Positions 10,721 to 20,700 of a stretch of 64,000 bases of DNA are shown here, piece by piece. The translations under genes were made by a program, and so were the position numbers. Source of the DNA: Chondrus crispus (taxonomy: Eukaryota > Rhodophyta > Florideophyceae > Gigartinales > Gigartinaceae); contig NW_005179127.1 in assembly GCF_000350225.1 (NCBI RefSeq), positions 62,001 to 126,000 of the forward strand, read 5' to 3'. Below the pieces are notes generated by a model. The model saw only the letters and a program-made list of their open reading frames with translations, was not told where the DNA came from and ran no database searches. Position 1 is the first letter of the stretch; every line of letters starts with the position of its first letter.

Positions 10721-11278
10721 TTAATGCGTTATCGGATTCCCTTTCGGCCACTGACTCGGCGGAAGTAAGGCGTAGTTAACCCAATCGGGGTTCTTTGTAA
10801 CATTCCATACGGCAGATTCGTGTGCCCCGATCGGGAGTAAACCTGGAAGAATTTCATCGAAGTCCCCGACGTCATCTTCCCTTGCCACATCACTTTCGAC
10901 AGCGGGCGGTAAAGCCGGTATCCTCAATTGCTCTTCCTTCTCTTCAAAGGCAGTGTTGAGGGCACGTATGTTCTTAGTTGACTGGATAGCATCTTCCTGG
11001 TCTCGCTTTCTCTTTCCTGTTTTCTTCAAAGGCAGCTGCAGGGAAATTGTCAATGGATTAGTTTTAATCCTTTGGCGAATCCCTCTCCGAACTGTTACAG
11101 ATGAGGCCTGTGAGAAGGACCCAGGCCCTTGCGCGTGACGAGGCGGCTGGGACGTATCAACTTGAGACGTAGTCGTTTGAGGTACTTGGCATGAAGTACA
11201 TTGAGAGATAGGCGCGTCAGCTCGCTTAGAAAGCTCCTTAGGTGGAGCTAGAGCTTTCACGCGCTTTTTGCGGAGCAT
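10721..11278 (-). CDS. Hypothetical basic/disordered protein (possible C-terminal part of the ParB-like protein)
   Basis: The 185-residue frame begins LRKKRVKALAPP after its Met and is rich in Ser, Thr, Gln and basic residues (TGKRKRDQED), with an acidic stretch and a Pro/Trp-containing C-terminus. No family is recognised. It lies in the same reading frame as the ParB-like gene upstream. Only a TAG (11306-11308) and nine codons separate them, so it could be the C-terminal extension of that protein after a nonsense mutation, or a separate gene. The region between its stop and the oxygenase start contains several stops, so it is not continuous with the oxygenase. Confidence 0.45.
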   Translation of the reverse strand: MLRKKRVKALAPPKELSKRADAPISQCTSCQVPQTTTSQVDTSQPPRHAQGPGSFSQASSVTVRRGIRQRIKTNPLTISLQLPLKKTGKRKRDQEDAIQSTKNIRALNTAFEEKEEQLRIPALPPAVESDVAREDDVGDFDEILPGLLPIGAHESAVWNVTKNPDWVNYALLPPSQWPKGNPITH

Positions 11279-11305
11279 ATTGAGACGCTTGTCTTCGTCA
11301 AAACG

Positions 11306-12544
11306 CTATCCAGCTTCATTAACTCCACTGCTGAAACTCTTCATCTGCCTTGCCACAAAGTCATCAATCCGCATCTTGATGTTTCTGCCGACCTTAATCT
11401 CCATTTCCAAGACGCTTTGCAACTCCTTCTCGTACGTGTGGGCAATGGTGCAAAGCTCCTCATAAATTTCAGCAAAGGCTTCAAAGAATGCATTCTCGTA
11501 CTCAGTGAAAGCACCGCGCTTCTTTCTCCTTTTCCTCTGACGCTTGAAGTTCATCGGTTTGTCCGTCTCCACCTCGCGCAAGAAGACAAGGACACATGAA
11601 ATACCAAGAAGGATGCCAGACTTATGCAAGGTGAGAAGCGGACCGTTGCTAAGGTGCGTGATACCGATAGTCCTGGTCGTATCGCAGAGGCTTTTGATGG
11701 TGTCGTAGTCGATATCGTACTCCACACGTCGTAGTGCCAAGTGCGCATATCGAGAGTACTGCTTAGCCCCCAGCGTACCAAGTACTTTAAGCTTCATTAG
11801 CGCGCCTGTGACACCTGCGACAGTCATCACAGTAGGCTGATTCTGCATATCCAACCGGTTCTTAATCATTCGAACAGCCGCTATAGTTGTGTGAATGGAA
11901 TCTGTGAAGTTTGAGAACCGGATCTTCGGCGAGGTGTCGTTGAGTAGAGCACCGATGCCTAGTTTTTCCAAGTCTGAAACGGGTTTACCATTCTTCCTGT
12001 ACCACACCTGTGCATCGATCCATTCGGACTCCTTTTTTTGCAAGTCAGTAGCCTTGGCCTTATTCATGCCGGTAACACGATTCTGACAGTCGCAAATTTG
12101 GAGTTCCATCATCAGCTCATCTAACCCATCGTCTCTCTGCCTCAACATCGTAGAGCGGTCGAAGACCATGTCTTCTGGCATGGCCACAGAGATCGCTCCA
12201 GCCGCTTTCAGCAGCCCGTTTTTGAGAAGGCTCTCGGTAATTGATTCAACATGTCTTTCATCAACCTCCCGAAGAGTTTCTTTCATGATTCTGATGTTAC
12301 TGACTAAGACCCGGACGTGATGCTGCCCGTACTTGCTCGCATCCACTTCAGGGATATCTGGGGCAAAAGACTTGTCTATTTCGATGCCGTTGTCGAGTGT
12401 AGCAACTCCCGTTTCCTTCACAAACCGGATGTCATCATCAACATTAACAACGTCTATTGGCGAACTGCTGTTGTCGGATTCTCGTCTAGCAGAATCTGCA
12501 CGAGGTGATTTCGGTGCATCTGCTTCCATTCCGATTTTCCACAT
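11306..12544 (-). CDS. ParB-like (ParB/Srx-fold) domain protein
   Basis: Residues about 75-200 of this 412-residue frame show the ParB N-terminal domain pattern. A V.V..I segment is followed by an Arg and a helix (VDERHVESITESLLKNGLL) like the ParB 'hv..L..SI...G.l.P' block. After about 40 residues come ELQICDCQNRVTGMNKA, matching the ParB 'dG.nR..A' block, though the usual Gly is Cys. ParB domains bind CTP and palindromic parS DNA; relatives act as nucleases or sulfiredoxins. The C-terminal half is unrecognised and has a basic KRQRKRRKKRG cluster. The start is uncertain: a Met at residue 6 (MEADAPKSP) also fits, and the frame overlaps the upstream gene by about 90 bases, so a frameshift fusion is possible. 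Three palindromes lie in the divergent promoter region of this cluster. Confidence 0.5.
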   Translation of the reverse strand: MWKIGMEADAPKSPRADSARRESDNSSSPIDVVNVDDDIRFVKETGVATLDNGIEIDKSFAPDIPEVDASKYGQHHVRVLVSNIRIMKETLREVDERHVESITESLLKNGLLKAAGAISVAMPEDMVFDRSTMLRQRDDGLDELMMELQICDCQNRVTGMNKAKATDLQKKESEWIDAQVWYRKNGKPVSDLEKLGIGALLNDTSPKIRFSNFTDSIHTTIAAVRMIKNRLDMQNQPTVMTVAGVTGALMKLKVLGTLGAKQYSRYAHLALRRVEYDIDYDTIKSLCDTTRTIGITHLSNGPLLTLHKSGILLGISCVLVFLREVETDKPMNFKRQRKRRKKRGAFTEYENAFFEAFAEIYEELCTIAHTYEKELQSVLEMEIKVGRNIKMRIDDFVARQMKSFSSGVNEAG

Positions 12545-13209
12545 GCATCTGAAACGACCGCTGAAACGATGTGTTTCGCCGTGTCCAATTGTTGCTCTTC
12601 ACCTTTGAATAAACTTAATCTCTTTCGAACGGACATAGGGGTCTGAGCAGTCTTTTCAACATTAGAGGCTTTCTTGGTAGTGGGAGTGGAGACCGTTCCC
12701 TCCATTTCGGACACAACCCCCTTGGCCATCATGAAACTGTCCCAAGGGTATCGCGCCCATATGTCCACAATCTCTCCAAGTGTCTTGGTACAGTGTTGCT
12801 CCTCATTGGCCGGGAAAGGGTACGGATAGGGGATGTTCTTACGGTTGTCGTCTATATGGACTTTGTAAACCAGAACAGGGTACTGCGAACCTTTCTCCCA
12901 GTCCCCGATGTCTGCAAGGTCGAAAGTTCGGGGCGGCATCTGGCCCTCGGCACCGAGGGTGATATGCGCAGTTCCCACTCGAACTAGAGCACCGAACTCT
13001 TCATGCCCCTCCGGCGTTGCCTGACATCGTTTGATTTTGAAGTCATGGGCAAAGAGGGTCACTTCTGCATCGGCTACAAGTCCCTTGAACTGAAGTTCTT
13101 CAAGGGAGCGATCCTTTTTTCCAGTTGCACGGCTAGAACCACGCACACGCCCACGCCCACGACCACGACCTCTTCGTTCCTTTCTAATTCCGCGCTTGGG
13201 TGTAGGCAT
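12454..13209 (-). CDS. Basic N-terminal, unknown globular protein; first gene of leftward cluster
   Basis: I place the start at ATG 13209 rather than the upstream Met, because the opposite cluster's gene begins MPTQ at the matching place in the inverted repeat and this one begins MPTP. The N-terminus is extremely basic with Arg/Gly repeats (RGRGRGRVRG), typical of nucleic-acid binding, followed by about 130 globular residues with strand-like segments (AHITLGAEG, YPVLVYKVHI). No family recognised. Its 3' end overlaps the ParB-like frame by about 90 bases in a different register. Confidence 0.55.
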   Translation of the reverse strand: MPTPKRGIRKERRGRGRGRGRVRGSSRATGKKDRSLEELQFKGLVADAEVTLFAHDFKIKRCQATPEGHEEFGALVRVGTAHITLGAEGQMPPRTFDLADIGDWEKGSQYPVLVYKVHIDDNRKNIPYPYPFPANEEQHCTKTLGEIVDIWARYPWDSFMMAKGVVSEMEGTVSTPTTKKASNVEKTAQTPMSVRKRLSLFKGEEQQLDTAKHIVSAVVSDACGKSEWKQMHRNHLVQILLDENPTTAVRQ

Positions 13210-13212
13210 GGT

Positions 13213-13704
13213 AAAACCTTGATTTATCACTTGTGATACTTCGATGGGGACAGGAATGGATAGCAGTAAGAGGAGCGGAACAAAGGTGCAGGCTTATGTA
13301 GAGAACGAAAAGACGTTGTGCGCAATAGTCGATGAGGTTTCTTAAACGGACGGCAAGAGAAGGAGTAATCCAATAAAGCAACCGCTTAGGTCTTCTAGAT
13401 TTCCACTTGAGGTTTCTACGCAATATTTCCGCTTGACAGGTACTCCCACCCACGGTGACGCGTCCCCTACGCGCAAAGGGGGCTAATTTCAGCACTCTTC
13501 CACCACCCAGACCCTTGGGTGATGGTGACAAGATCCGTTCGGGGTACCCCTGCAGCCAACTATTGTTGACTATCGGCGCAATCCTCCCCCTATGAGAAAA
13601 TGTCAATGTTCGAGTTTAGCGGCTAAAGCCACTGAATACAGGACGACCTAGTAGAAGTAGTGGGCGATAAGAAGGAACAGGTGCAGCGCAAAACGCTGCG
13701 CGAG
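13213..13704. repeat. Left arm of a ~400-bp inverted repeat (promoter region of leftward cluster)
   Basis: Read on the minus strand, this arm matches 14313-14716 on the plus strand nearly base for base from CTCGCGC.GCGTTTTGCG down to GTATCACA.GTGATAAA just before both start codons. The left arm has an extra insert of about 75-85 bp (around 13468-13555). Shared blocks include CTAGTAGAAGTAGTGG, GGCTTTAGCCGCTAAACTCGAACATTGACATTTTCTCATA and TAGGGGACGCGTCACCGTGGGT. Confidence 0.85.
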
Positions 13705-14312
13705 AAACGATAGACGGGTTTGCGACGCGTTCGGGCCCTGGAAGCAAGAGAGACTGCTACTGTGGTCGGAAAGGGCGAGCCGACGTAGTGCAAGTACTAG
13801 GTATAGGCGCGGCGGTAGGGTGCGAAGAAGAATGGTGCTAGAGAGGAAAAGGGCCGAGTGAGGTCAAAGGGGTAGGAGGAGCAGGACGATTTTTGGACAG
13901 AAATGCGTCTACACAGGGGCGATTAAGCTATGGGGAGACGCTCGACAGACCGAAAATCAACGGCCCGGGATGCCCCATGACAGATGATATGCTTGGACAT
14001 CCCCAATGGAGCGCTGGGGTGGTGTGCGGCCAAAAAAATAGTCTAGTTCTTTCGGACGCTCGACCCAGGCACCGGATGGGCACATCGATAGTCGATGTGA
14101 AAATCAAATCCTTTTTTTGCGCAATGTTTTGGACAATTTGATTTCCACATCGAGTGTCGATGTCCAAATCAGATCATTTTTTGGGCAATTTTTTGGCCGA
14201 TTTTACTTGCACATCGCGTGTCGATGTGCATATCAGGTGTCAGGGACGCGCGTCCACCAAGGTGCCTGCAGGCTCATGCTGGCCGTGGTGTCACCTTCTA
14301 CCTTTCATACCG
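13705..14312. other. Unique spacer between the two inverted arms
   Basis: About 600 bp separate the arms. The left part is purine-rich on the plus strand and has no gene. The right part holds the palindrome array at 14081-14228. Short open frames here look fortuitous. Confidence 0.5.
14081..14228. promoter_or_regulatory. Array of three CACATCG-n-CGATGTG palindromes
   Basis: Three palindromes start at 14081, 14146 and 14210, spaced 65 and 64 bp: CACATCGATAGTCGATGTG, CACATCGAGTGTCGATGTC and CACATCGCGTGTCGATGTG. The sequence between them is also partly repeated (AAATCA, then a T run, then a GCAATTTTTTGG-like block). They lie between two divergent gene clusters with duplicated promoters. By arrangement they could be operators or parS-like sites for the ParB-like protein of the left cluster. 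That is inference; no binding site is known. Confidence 0.5.
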
Positions 14313-14716
14313 CTCGCGCTGCGTTTTGCGTTGCGCCTGTTCCTTCTTATCGACCACTACTTCTACTAGGTCGTCCTCTATTCAGTGGCTTTAGCCGCTA
14401 AACTCGAACATTGACATTTTCTCATAGGGGTAGGATTGCGCCGATAGTCAATTGGCCCCCTCCGCGCGTAGGGGACGCGTCACCGTGGGTTGGAGTACCT
14501 GTCGAGTGGAAATATTGCGTGGAAACCTCAAGTGGAAACCTAGAAGACCTAAGCGGTTGCTTTACTGGATTACTCCTTCTCTTGCCGTCCGTTTAAGAAA
14601 CCTCATCTACAATCGCGCACGACGTCTTCTCGTTGTCTACCTAAGCCTGCAATTTTGTTCCGCTCCTCTTACTGCTATCTGTTCCTGTCCCCATCTAAGT
14701 ATCACACGTGATAAAC
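14313..14716. repeat. Right arm of the inverted repeat (promoter region of rightward gene)
   Basis: Mirror copy of 13213-13704, lacking the ~80-bp insert. It ends at ATAAAC directly before ATG 14717, giving the rightward gene nearly the same upstream region as the leftward cluster. Confidence 0.85.
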
Positions 14717-16195
14717 ATGCCTACTCAAGCGAAAACGTCTTCCTTCGGGAAGCGCCTCAAAGCCATACAGGTAGTGCGAGCAGCCGTAAACCAGCAAACT
14801 GGGAACGTGGTACCGAAACTTGGATATATCGCGGATTGGGTTGAGAATAATCTTGAGACCGATGCTGCAAAGAACTACTTACAATCTTTGGGAGCCGAAA
14901 ATGTATCCGAGGCAGAGGTTCGCAAATCAAAAATGAATCAACGTCAAGTTGCACAAGTCTATGCAATCGTGCAGGCGCTTCTTAGTTGCGGGAGAGGCAA
15001 TGATACTAGACCCTGGCAAATCTTCGAAATCATAAGCGACATTAACGGCGACAGCTTCAATGCTAGAGGTCTCCAGTGTACTTTTTTTAGCAACACGAGT
15101 TCCAAAACGAATACTGTGAAAGAGCCACGATTCCTTACTTCGCCCGCAACTTCCTTCGAGGCAATGATGTTCCTAATCTATGTGGGAGTAGGTATGAAAT
15201 GTCACACAAGGAAACAAGGATCACCATGTGTCAAGAGAAAGAAGGTATTGCAAAACCACAAGGTCCATAGGGAGACGTCACAGCGTATTGGCTTTGCTGT
15301 TCAGCAAGTTATTCGAGCATGGGATTGCAAGGACCGATATATGGGATTCAAGAACTGCGAAGAAATGATAGATCCTTACATCACCTTGACAAGTGACGAC
15401 CGTGAGTTGTGCTTTACTGTGTTGAGTTCAGGCTTCGCCAACAAAAAACAGAAGGATACAATCACAGTCAACGCCGGGGCATTCTGTCTCCCCGAATAAT
15501 GTTCCCCAGAAGCATTTGGCCGTGTTCCAGTCGTGGATAATGCTCTCCGCGAGGCAGCAAAACTTGTTCTGAGTAATATCCGCTTCCTCGTGACATCGGA
15601 TTACTTGTATGAAATGCCTCCCATGGCGAATTGGATGGCTTTGGACAAGTTCAAGAAGGTTCAGGAAACGATCCCTCCCATCATCGATGGTTATCCGAAC
15701 GAAATGGTCAATCACGTGAAGAATTCCCTCTCACAACAAGACATAGAGATGGTTTCTTCTGTAATCTCCACTGAGCAGGCGCGACAAGAAAACATCCTTG
15801 CAAGGAGCCTCTCAGTTGTCGCCAGGCGCAGAACTGCTCCTAAGTCCGTCTCACACACCGACTCTGTACAGGCGGTGCGGGAAAGTGAATCGGTGAGTAG
15901 TGCTCCAGACAGGTCAGAGTCCCGGGCAAGACGCTGGCCTGCACAATCACGGACTCTGTATGTCACACAGGAGTGTAAAGGTGAAGGCTGTGACCCTACT
16001 AGAATCTCTGCTTGTACTTCGAAGCAGAACGGTACCAAAATCGAACCGCCTTTAGCGACAAATTTGAGCACTGCATACAGTTGCTTCTGTGTTCGAAATT
16101 TGGTCGATTTTAATTCTATCTGGTTGCATTTGAACACCGCTCATGGTGAGGAAAACAAGGGTTTTGATTTATTTTCGGTATATTGGCGTACGTAA
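14717..16195 (+). pseudogene. Unknown protein, one frame split by an in-frame TAA
   Basis: The frame from ATG 14717 (begins MPTQAKTSS) runs to a TAA at 15497-15499, then continues in the same register with protein-like sequence (CSPEAFGRVPVVDNALREA) to a stop at 16195. One full-length protein of about 490 residues is therefore likely, broken by a single nonsense codon. The first half is globular and unrecognised. The second half has helical segments (YLYEMPPMANWMALDKFKK), a Ser/Arg-rich linker, and a C-terminal Cys/His-rich region (ECKGEGC; CFC followed later by HLNTAH) that may bind zinc. It is transcribed away from the leftward ParB/oxygenase cluster under a near-identical promoter, so the two were probably co-regulated. 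An alternative is two genes with a start after the TAA, but no good ATG is present. Confidence 0.5.
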
Positions 16196-16534
16196 TGCTC
16201 CCCCAAATGCTTGGTTTCCGAATTCAAAACGAGAATGTTTTTAAAAAATGATTGGTCAAAGGTTCCGTTCCGGCTGGTCCTCGTAAACAGATGACGTCAC
16301 ACTCGTTTCTCTGATCATACATCTGTGACAGGATGATGACACGCATGGTAACTGCCCGATATACCGTTGTTATGATTGTCACAGTATGGTCACTGCTCAA
16401 GATCACATTGTGATCTTGTTACGGGTAGTCACACAGTGACAACAGCAAACTACCTTTTCAAACCTTTACTGTGACTCATGCTCATCGCTCGTAGTGGCAT
16501 CTTTCTTTACCCAAACCACCGCCTGTTTCGATTT
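16196..16534. other. Intergenic with small palindromes
   Basis: No gene is seen. The segment has several short inverted repeats of a TGTCAC/GTGACA type and one good one: CAAGATCACA at 16398-16407 and its complement at 16409-16418 around a single T. These could be the ends of the adjacent CACTA-type element, but no matching TIR was found on the other side. Confidence 0.4.
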
Positions 16535-17200
16535 TTAACGGCGAGAGAGCCCCTTTAAACGCCGGTTCAATCCATCTGCTGATGCTCTCCTTGCATTCAG
16601 GAGGTGATCAGAACGGATATTCTCGTCAATGAAGTAGGTGCGCATCCGTGTCCGCAAAAACCCCGCTCGACTGGATCCACCATGTTGCGAGATGTTCGAA
16701 TGTCTAGATGGAACATTATGCTCAACCACTCCAATTAACCTGCGCAGTGTTAGAGCATCTTCCATCGAGGGACCTGAGAAAGCACTGTCCCGTGAACCTA
16801 CTGTAAAAATCTGGTCTTGGTTCCCTTTCTGCATTCCCTGTGCCCAGTCCATGTGCAGAAGGCAGTGTCTTTGAGCAGCATATGTAGAAGAAAAGGATGC
16901 TCCTGGAAACTGGGGGGGCTTTGATTCGATAACCTGAAGTATTCACCCGTAATACACATCAACTGTGCCGTCTGTAGCGTCCATTTCTGTCGCGACGAAA
17001 CAAGATAGTCGAGCTTCTCTGCGGGAAGATATTGAAGCTACCTGTGTTGCAGATCCGCACAAGAACCTGATACGAGATGAAAACGTACAGTCTTTCACGA
17101 GATCACTGATTCGTTTGGCTTCTCCCATATCCAATCCATCAATCTTGCGAATGAGATAAAGGGAGATAAGTTCTCGAATTCGTCTTCCCTCAGATCCCAT
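16535..17200 (-). pseudogene. CACTA-type transposase, C-terminal segment
   Basis: The frame from 17200 continues the transposase in another register (RIRELISLYLIRKIDGL, then VDVYYG), reaches an in-frame TGA at 16943-16945, and goes on protein-like in the same register (ILQVIESKPPQFPG) to 16535. CACTA-type transposases often end with a region describing a 'YG.v..' strand of this kind. The one frameshift and one stop here add to the TAA in the N-terminal part. Confidence 0.5.
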
Positions 17201-19101
17201 AGTCGAAAGGTTTTTTGCAATTGAGGTCCAAGAGGGACTACATCTCCAGCAGCAGCAACCTGTTCGTATTCCTGTAGGTTATTTTGAAACGCGACACGAA
17301 AATAATTTTTGTGTGCCTCACTGAACACAGTGCTCAAAAACATTGATTCAGCTGGTAATGTGCGAGCGTTCGAGCGGGCCAATATCCACCCAATGTAGCG
17401 TTCCACCCAGTACTGTGAGCAGCAAACGAGAGGACCTTGTTCTAGCAGAGCGTCCCCAAGGTGCAAAAGCAAATGAAAAACATATCTGCAGTAATGCGCT
17501 CGAGCTCTATCATGCAGAACATACAGCCCTTCAAAGTGCTCTAAGAACCGAATTGCAAGTCGTTTTGATGCAGTACCGTCCTCTACCCTGATCACCGGTC
17601 GAAAGCAAATATCTATTAGTTCAACAAAAGATTGAAGTCCATCCATGTATTGTTTCGGGAGATACCCGTCGAACAAAATGAGGCTGTAGTTTAGCGTAAA
17701 ATTCTTGTGCCCAGCTGCCTTCCACCTTGGAAATTTGGTGAGCTTTCGCGGTTTAGGAGCCATTTGACCGGGGATACCCCCTGAGAATTGAACCAGTTCT
17801 TCATCTAGGAACTCGATTACGTATTGTGATAGCGCAAAACGATCTTCTTTCCCATTTGTATGATGCTCCAATAGCAATTTATGTATATTATAAAACAGAT
17901 GCATAACATCTGGCGGAAATGAAGTATAAGTAATGACGCCAGGAAGCGTACAAAGGACTGAGCGTCCTTTAAGTCCAGTGGAAGTAGATGTTACCGCTCT
18001 TTCAGATGCATTCTGGGCATCGTCGAGCGTTGAGAGTATTATTTCGGTGCTTTCTGGAGTGCGAAGTTGCAAGTTTCTCATGTTGAAAAAAACTTTTCTT
18101 CTGCCCCCACCTTCTTTACCGTCTGGATTCAAACCACTGACATAGTAGTACCTCCTTCTCTCCCCAACGTAGAGGCCAGAGACCATGCAGTATCGACAAG
18201 GATATTTCCCGTTGTGACCAACAATGTTAATCACTTTCTTCAAAGCCACAAGGTCTGCAGTAAACCACACTAGATGAAGCCGCACTCGTCGCAGTGAACC
18301 GTCGTAAAATCGAAGAACTGCGCCAATCTTCTCATAAATTTCGTGTAACTCATTGACTAGTGGGATAAGGTACGATTGTAGATCTTTTGGCTCAGTACCA
18401 TCTGGGATAAACATCGGAGGCAGCACGTTTTTGCCTGCATATCTCTGATGTGGGGGAAGTTTGAGAAATACAGCAAGTATGGGCCACACGTCGACAGATT
18501 CGTTCTTGAAAGCCTGAAAACCGTCTGTCAAAACCGCAAGGAACACATCATTTCCTACATTTGCCTCACCACTGTAGATTGCACAGAGTTTGTCAAATGC
18601 AGGGCTGTCAAAGTAATCCGTGAGAACACCAGGTACGCGCTCGCGAGCTTTTCTGTACCCATAAAGATCATTGCACAAATCCTCATCTTTCACCATAGCT
18701 GCGATCCTTGGAAGCATCGGGATGTATGACACGACTCCCCCATCGCTTCCATTAGAGTTGTATTCCTTACCGCAATGTGAACATGACGTGGTCTTGCGTC
18801 GCCCCCGTATCGTAGCAACGCAAGCGTGAGATGGGCATGTCCGATATTTCTGAATACTCCCTAGTATACCAGACATCCTACAAATATTGCTTGTCACTGT
18901 CTTCCAACTTTTGCAAGGAGCCCCAAGATTATGAAATATATGATCCATAACTGTGAAAGATAGCCCGTGCCGTAGGTACAGCTCAACCCAGGTTCTATTG
19001 TCAGCCAACCAATTTAGAAAACCGGGGATTCTAGAGGGCCCTCCAATTTGTATAAGTAGCTGTTCTTCGCAGTTCTCGAGGTCTTGAGATGACTCGCTCA
19101 T
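17095..19101 (-). pseudogene. CACTA-type transposase, catalytic core (Transposase_21-like)
   Basis: This 668-residue frame is the cut-and-paste transposase core. Seen in order: a two-Cys zinc-binding stretch (TSCSHCGKEY), the first catalytic Asp region (AVLTDGFQAFKNE followed by VWPILAVFLKLPP), NVLPPMFIPDGTEPKDLQSY, FTADLVALKKVINIVGHNG with the CRYCMVSG zinc pair, and TSFPPDVMHLFYNIHKLLLEHH. Order and motifs fit the CACTA/EnSpm family. The last ~30 codons run into a wrong frame: the true C-terminus continues in the overlapping frame at 17200-16943. The product would cut element ends in the nucleus, but this copy is unlikely to be functional. Confidence 0.75.
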
Positions 19102-19755
19102 TTATTCTTCGTCTGATGGAGCGCTATCTTCATAATCGCTGCCAGAGTCAGCCATATAAGGTACGGAAGACTCAACGAGTAGAAATTGATCAGTTGCAGA
19201 ATCATGAAGTGCTGCTCTATCCAAATCATGCATTTCTGCTGCAGCACTATTTTGCAAGTTTCTCGTCTGCCCACATATCGCTTCCATGGCAGCGTCTGTA
19301 CCTTCACTGTGCAAAAGTTCTCCAATGTTTGAACTGGAGTCCGGGGCGGCACGCAATTCACCATTCAAAGTCCCAGTACCATCAAAATTTAGCGAGTACC
19401 CTCTGATTTCTTCTTGCTGCGTAGAATGAACGATTCCTCTGCAGTGATCCAAGCCACCGAAATTATCCAGAGTACGAGCTCCGAGGTGGCTAGCCATATT
19501 TTCACTTTCAGAAGTAGTGTGAAATTCTTTTTCAAAGTCTGTCGCATGGGATCCCAATGAATCGATCTGCTTGAAAACGTATCGCTGATCCTCTGCCGGA
19601 ACTTTGGGACCCCATGAAAACTTACCACGATTCATGTCTTTTCTTTTCTCATTTTCTATGGCCCGGTGGCGACGCATTGTGCTTTTGGAGACGGGTTTTC
19701 CCAAAGGACATGGACACTCATACCACGGGGGCAGAAAAAACGATCCATTCATCAA
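19102..19755 (-). pseudogene. CACTA-type transposase, N-terminal segment
   Basis: The 217-residue frame carries near its start WYECPCPLGKPVSKSTMRRH, a Cys-x-Cys...His zinc-finger-like motif typical of the N-terminus of Transposase_21-type (CACTA, Plavaka-like) proteins. The rest is acidic and Ser-rich linker. It ends with the codons for DEE and a TAA directly followed, in the same frame, by the ATG of the core segment. So this is the N-terminus of the same protein, cut by a nonsense codon, or an ORF whose downstream partner would need reinitiation at the immediately adjacent ATG. Confidence 0.65.
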
Positions 19756-20003
19756 AACTAATTGAGAAAACAGGAAGAAAGACCAGTTCCAACAGTTCGG
19801 GCGTGACGTCCCAGCGCTTTAGAAAGGACAAATCATTGCGAAGCGCAAGGAAACGAAACGAAACGATAAAGGCCTCGTTTTCTTATAAAGGATACACACA
19901 CACCTTGCGATCAGTTACCCTCTACGAGTGCTTCTCCGCTCAAGGGGGCTAAGGTTTTGCTGCTCAACTTACCATATTTGAATTCCTTAACGGTTCTGCT
20001 GAA

Positions 20004-20500
20004 ATGGCAGGCAAAACAGAAATGATGAATGCCCTGATGCTCAAAATGGAGAATGTGGACCGTCAGGTAACAAGCCTTCGTGAAGAATTGCTCACTGTAA
20101 TGCCTTTCATCAAGCAGCTTCAGCCGCATGTTTACCTTCGTGCTGTTCGGAAGCCAATCCAGGGAAGTGACTACAAGCGTGTTGTGAACGTAGCAGAGTT
20201 CATTCGAAGTGAAATTGAGGTCATTAACAATGCGCTCATCCCAGGGCAGCGTAGACTGTTCCAGTTTCTAGTTCTATGAAAAACGAACAACTCAACGCCG
20301 ATGCCATGCGATACATATCACTGTTGCTTGACAAGGAGCTGGATACAAACTTTGGTGAGATGACTTATGACAAGCTCTTTTTCGAGAAGCCGACCACCTT
20401 TGCCAAGGTTGTGGAAGAAGCTAGTCTCATGGCTGAGCTTGTTATTTTTCTCAATCAGCCGGGAAGTGGAGCCTTGAAATATTCGTTAAGTACTCATTGA
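20004..20500 (+). CDS. Two overlapping small frames of an unknown helical protein
   Basis: The first frame (20004-20279, 91 aa) has a coiled-coil-like start (MMNALMLKMENVDRQVTSLR) and a second helical region. Its TGA overlaps the ATG of the second frame (20276-20500, 74 aa, starts MKNEQLNADAMRY) as ATGA. A third frame gives another ~37 protein-like residues (a Lys/Glu/Arg-rich segment) up to about 20610, ending shortly before the Mutator-like insertion at 20640. One gene with two frameshifts, or exons of one gene, is more likely than three small genes. No family recognised. Confidence 0.4.
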
Positions 20501-20639
20501 ATAATCAGATTGGAAAAGTCAAGAGGAAAGAAGAGTCTGCTCGTAAGAAAGACGAAACAGTTTCTGGCAGCAGGACTTTCAATGTCGTTGACGTACCCGC
20601 TGGATGACACGTGAACAACGTGTACCTCAAAAAAGAAAT

Positions 20640-20700
20640 GGGCCATTTCGCGTTTAGGGGGGCGACCAGATGCGTTTTGGTGGCAACAGAGGGGTGAAAT
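20640..20700. repeat. MULE left TIR
   Basis: Inner 51 bp (20650-20700) align without gaps to the complement of 24741-24791: both read GCGTTTAGGGGGGCGACCAG at the outside and AGGGGTGAAAT at the inside, with about nine mismatches between. The outer ~10 bp are only loosely similar, so the exact outer end depends on the 9-bp duplication. Confidence 0.9.

Larger units (their letters stand above)
16535..19755 (-). mobile_element. CACTA/EnSpm-type DNA transposon remnant (coding part)
   Basis: A single transposase gene, broken in several places, fills this interval; its parts are listed separately. TIRs and TSDs could not be identified, so the limits given are those of the coding sequence only. The breaks are one in-frame TAA at the N-terminal junction, one frameshift near 17100-17200 and one in-frame TGA at 16943-16945. 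Confidence 0.7.

Noticed and set aside
4493-16195. A single large transposon spanning the ParB/oxygenase clusters
   Set aside because: I looked for TIRs near 4.0-4.5 kb and 16.2-16.5 kb and found none; the only long inverted repeat is central, with genes pointing outward.
20004-20500. Operon-like ATGA gene pair
   Set aside because: The setting is eukaryotic and a third frame also continues; frameshift decay or introns explain it better.
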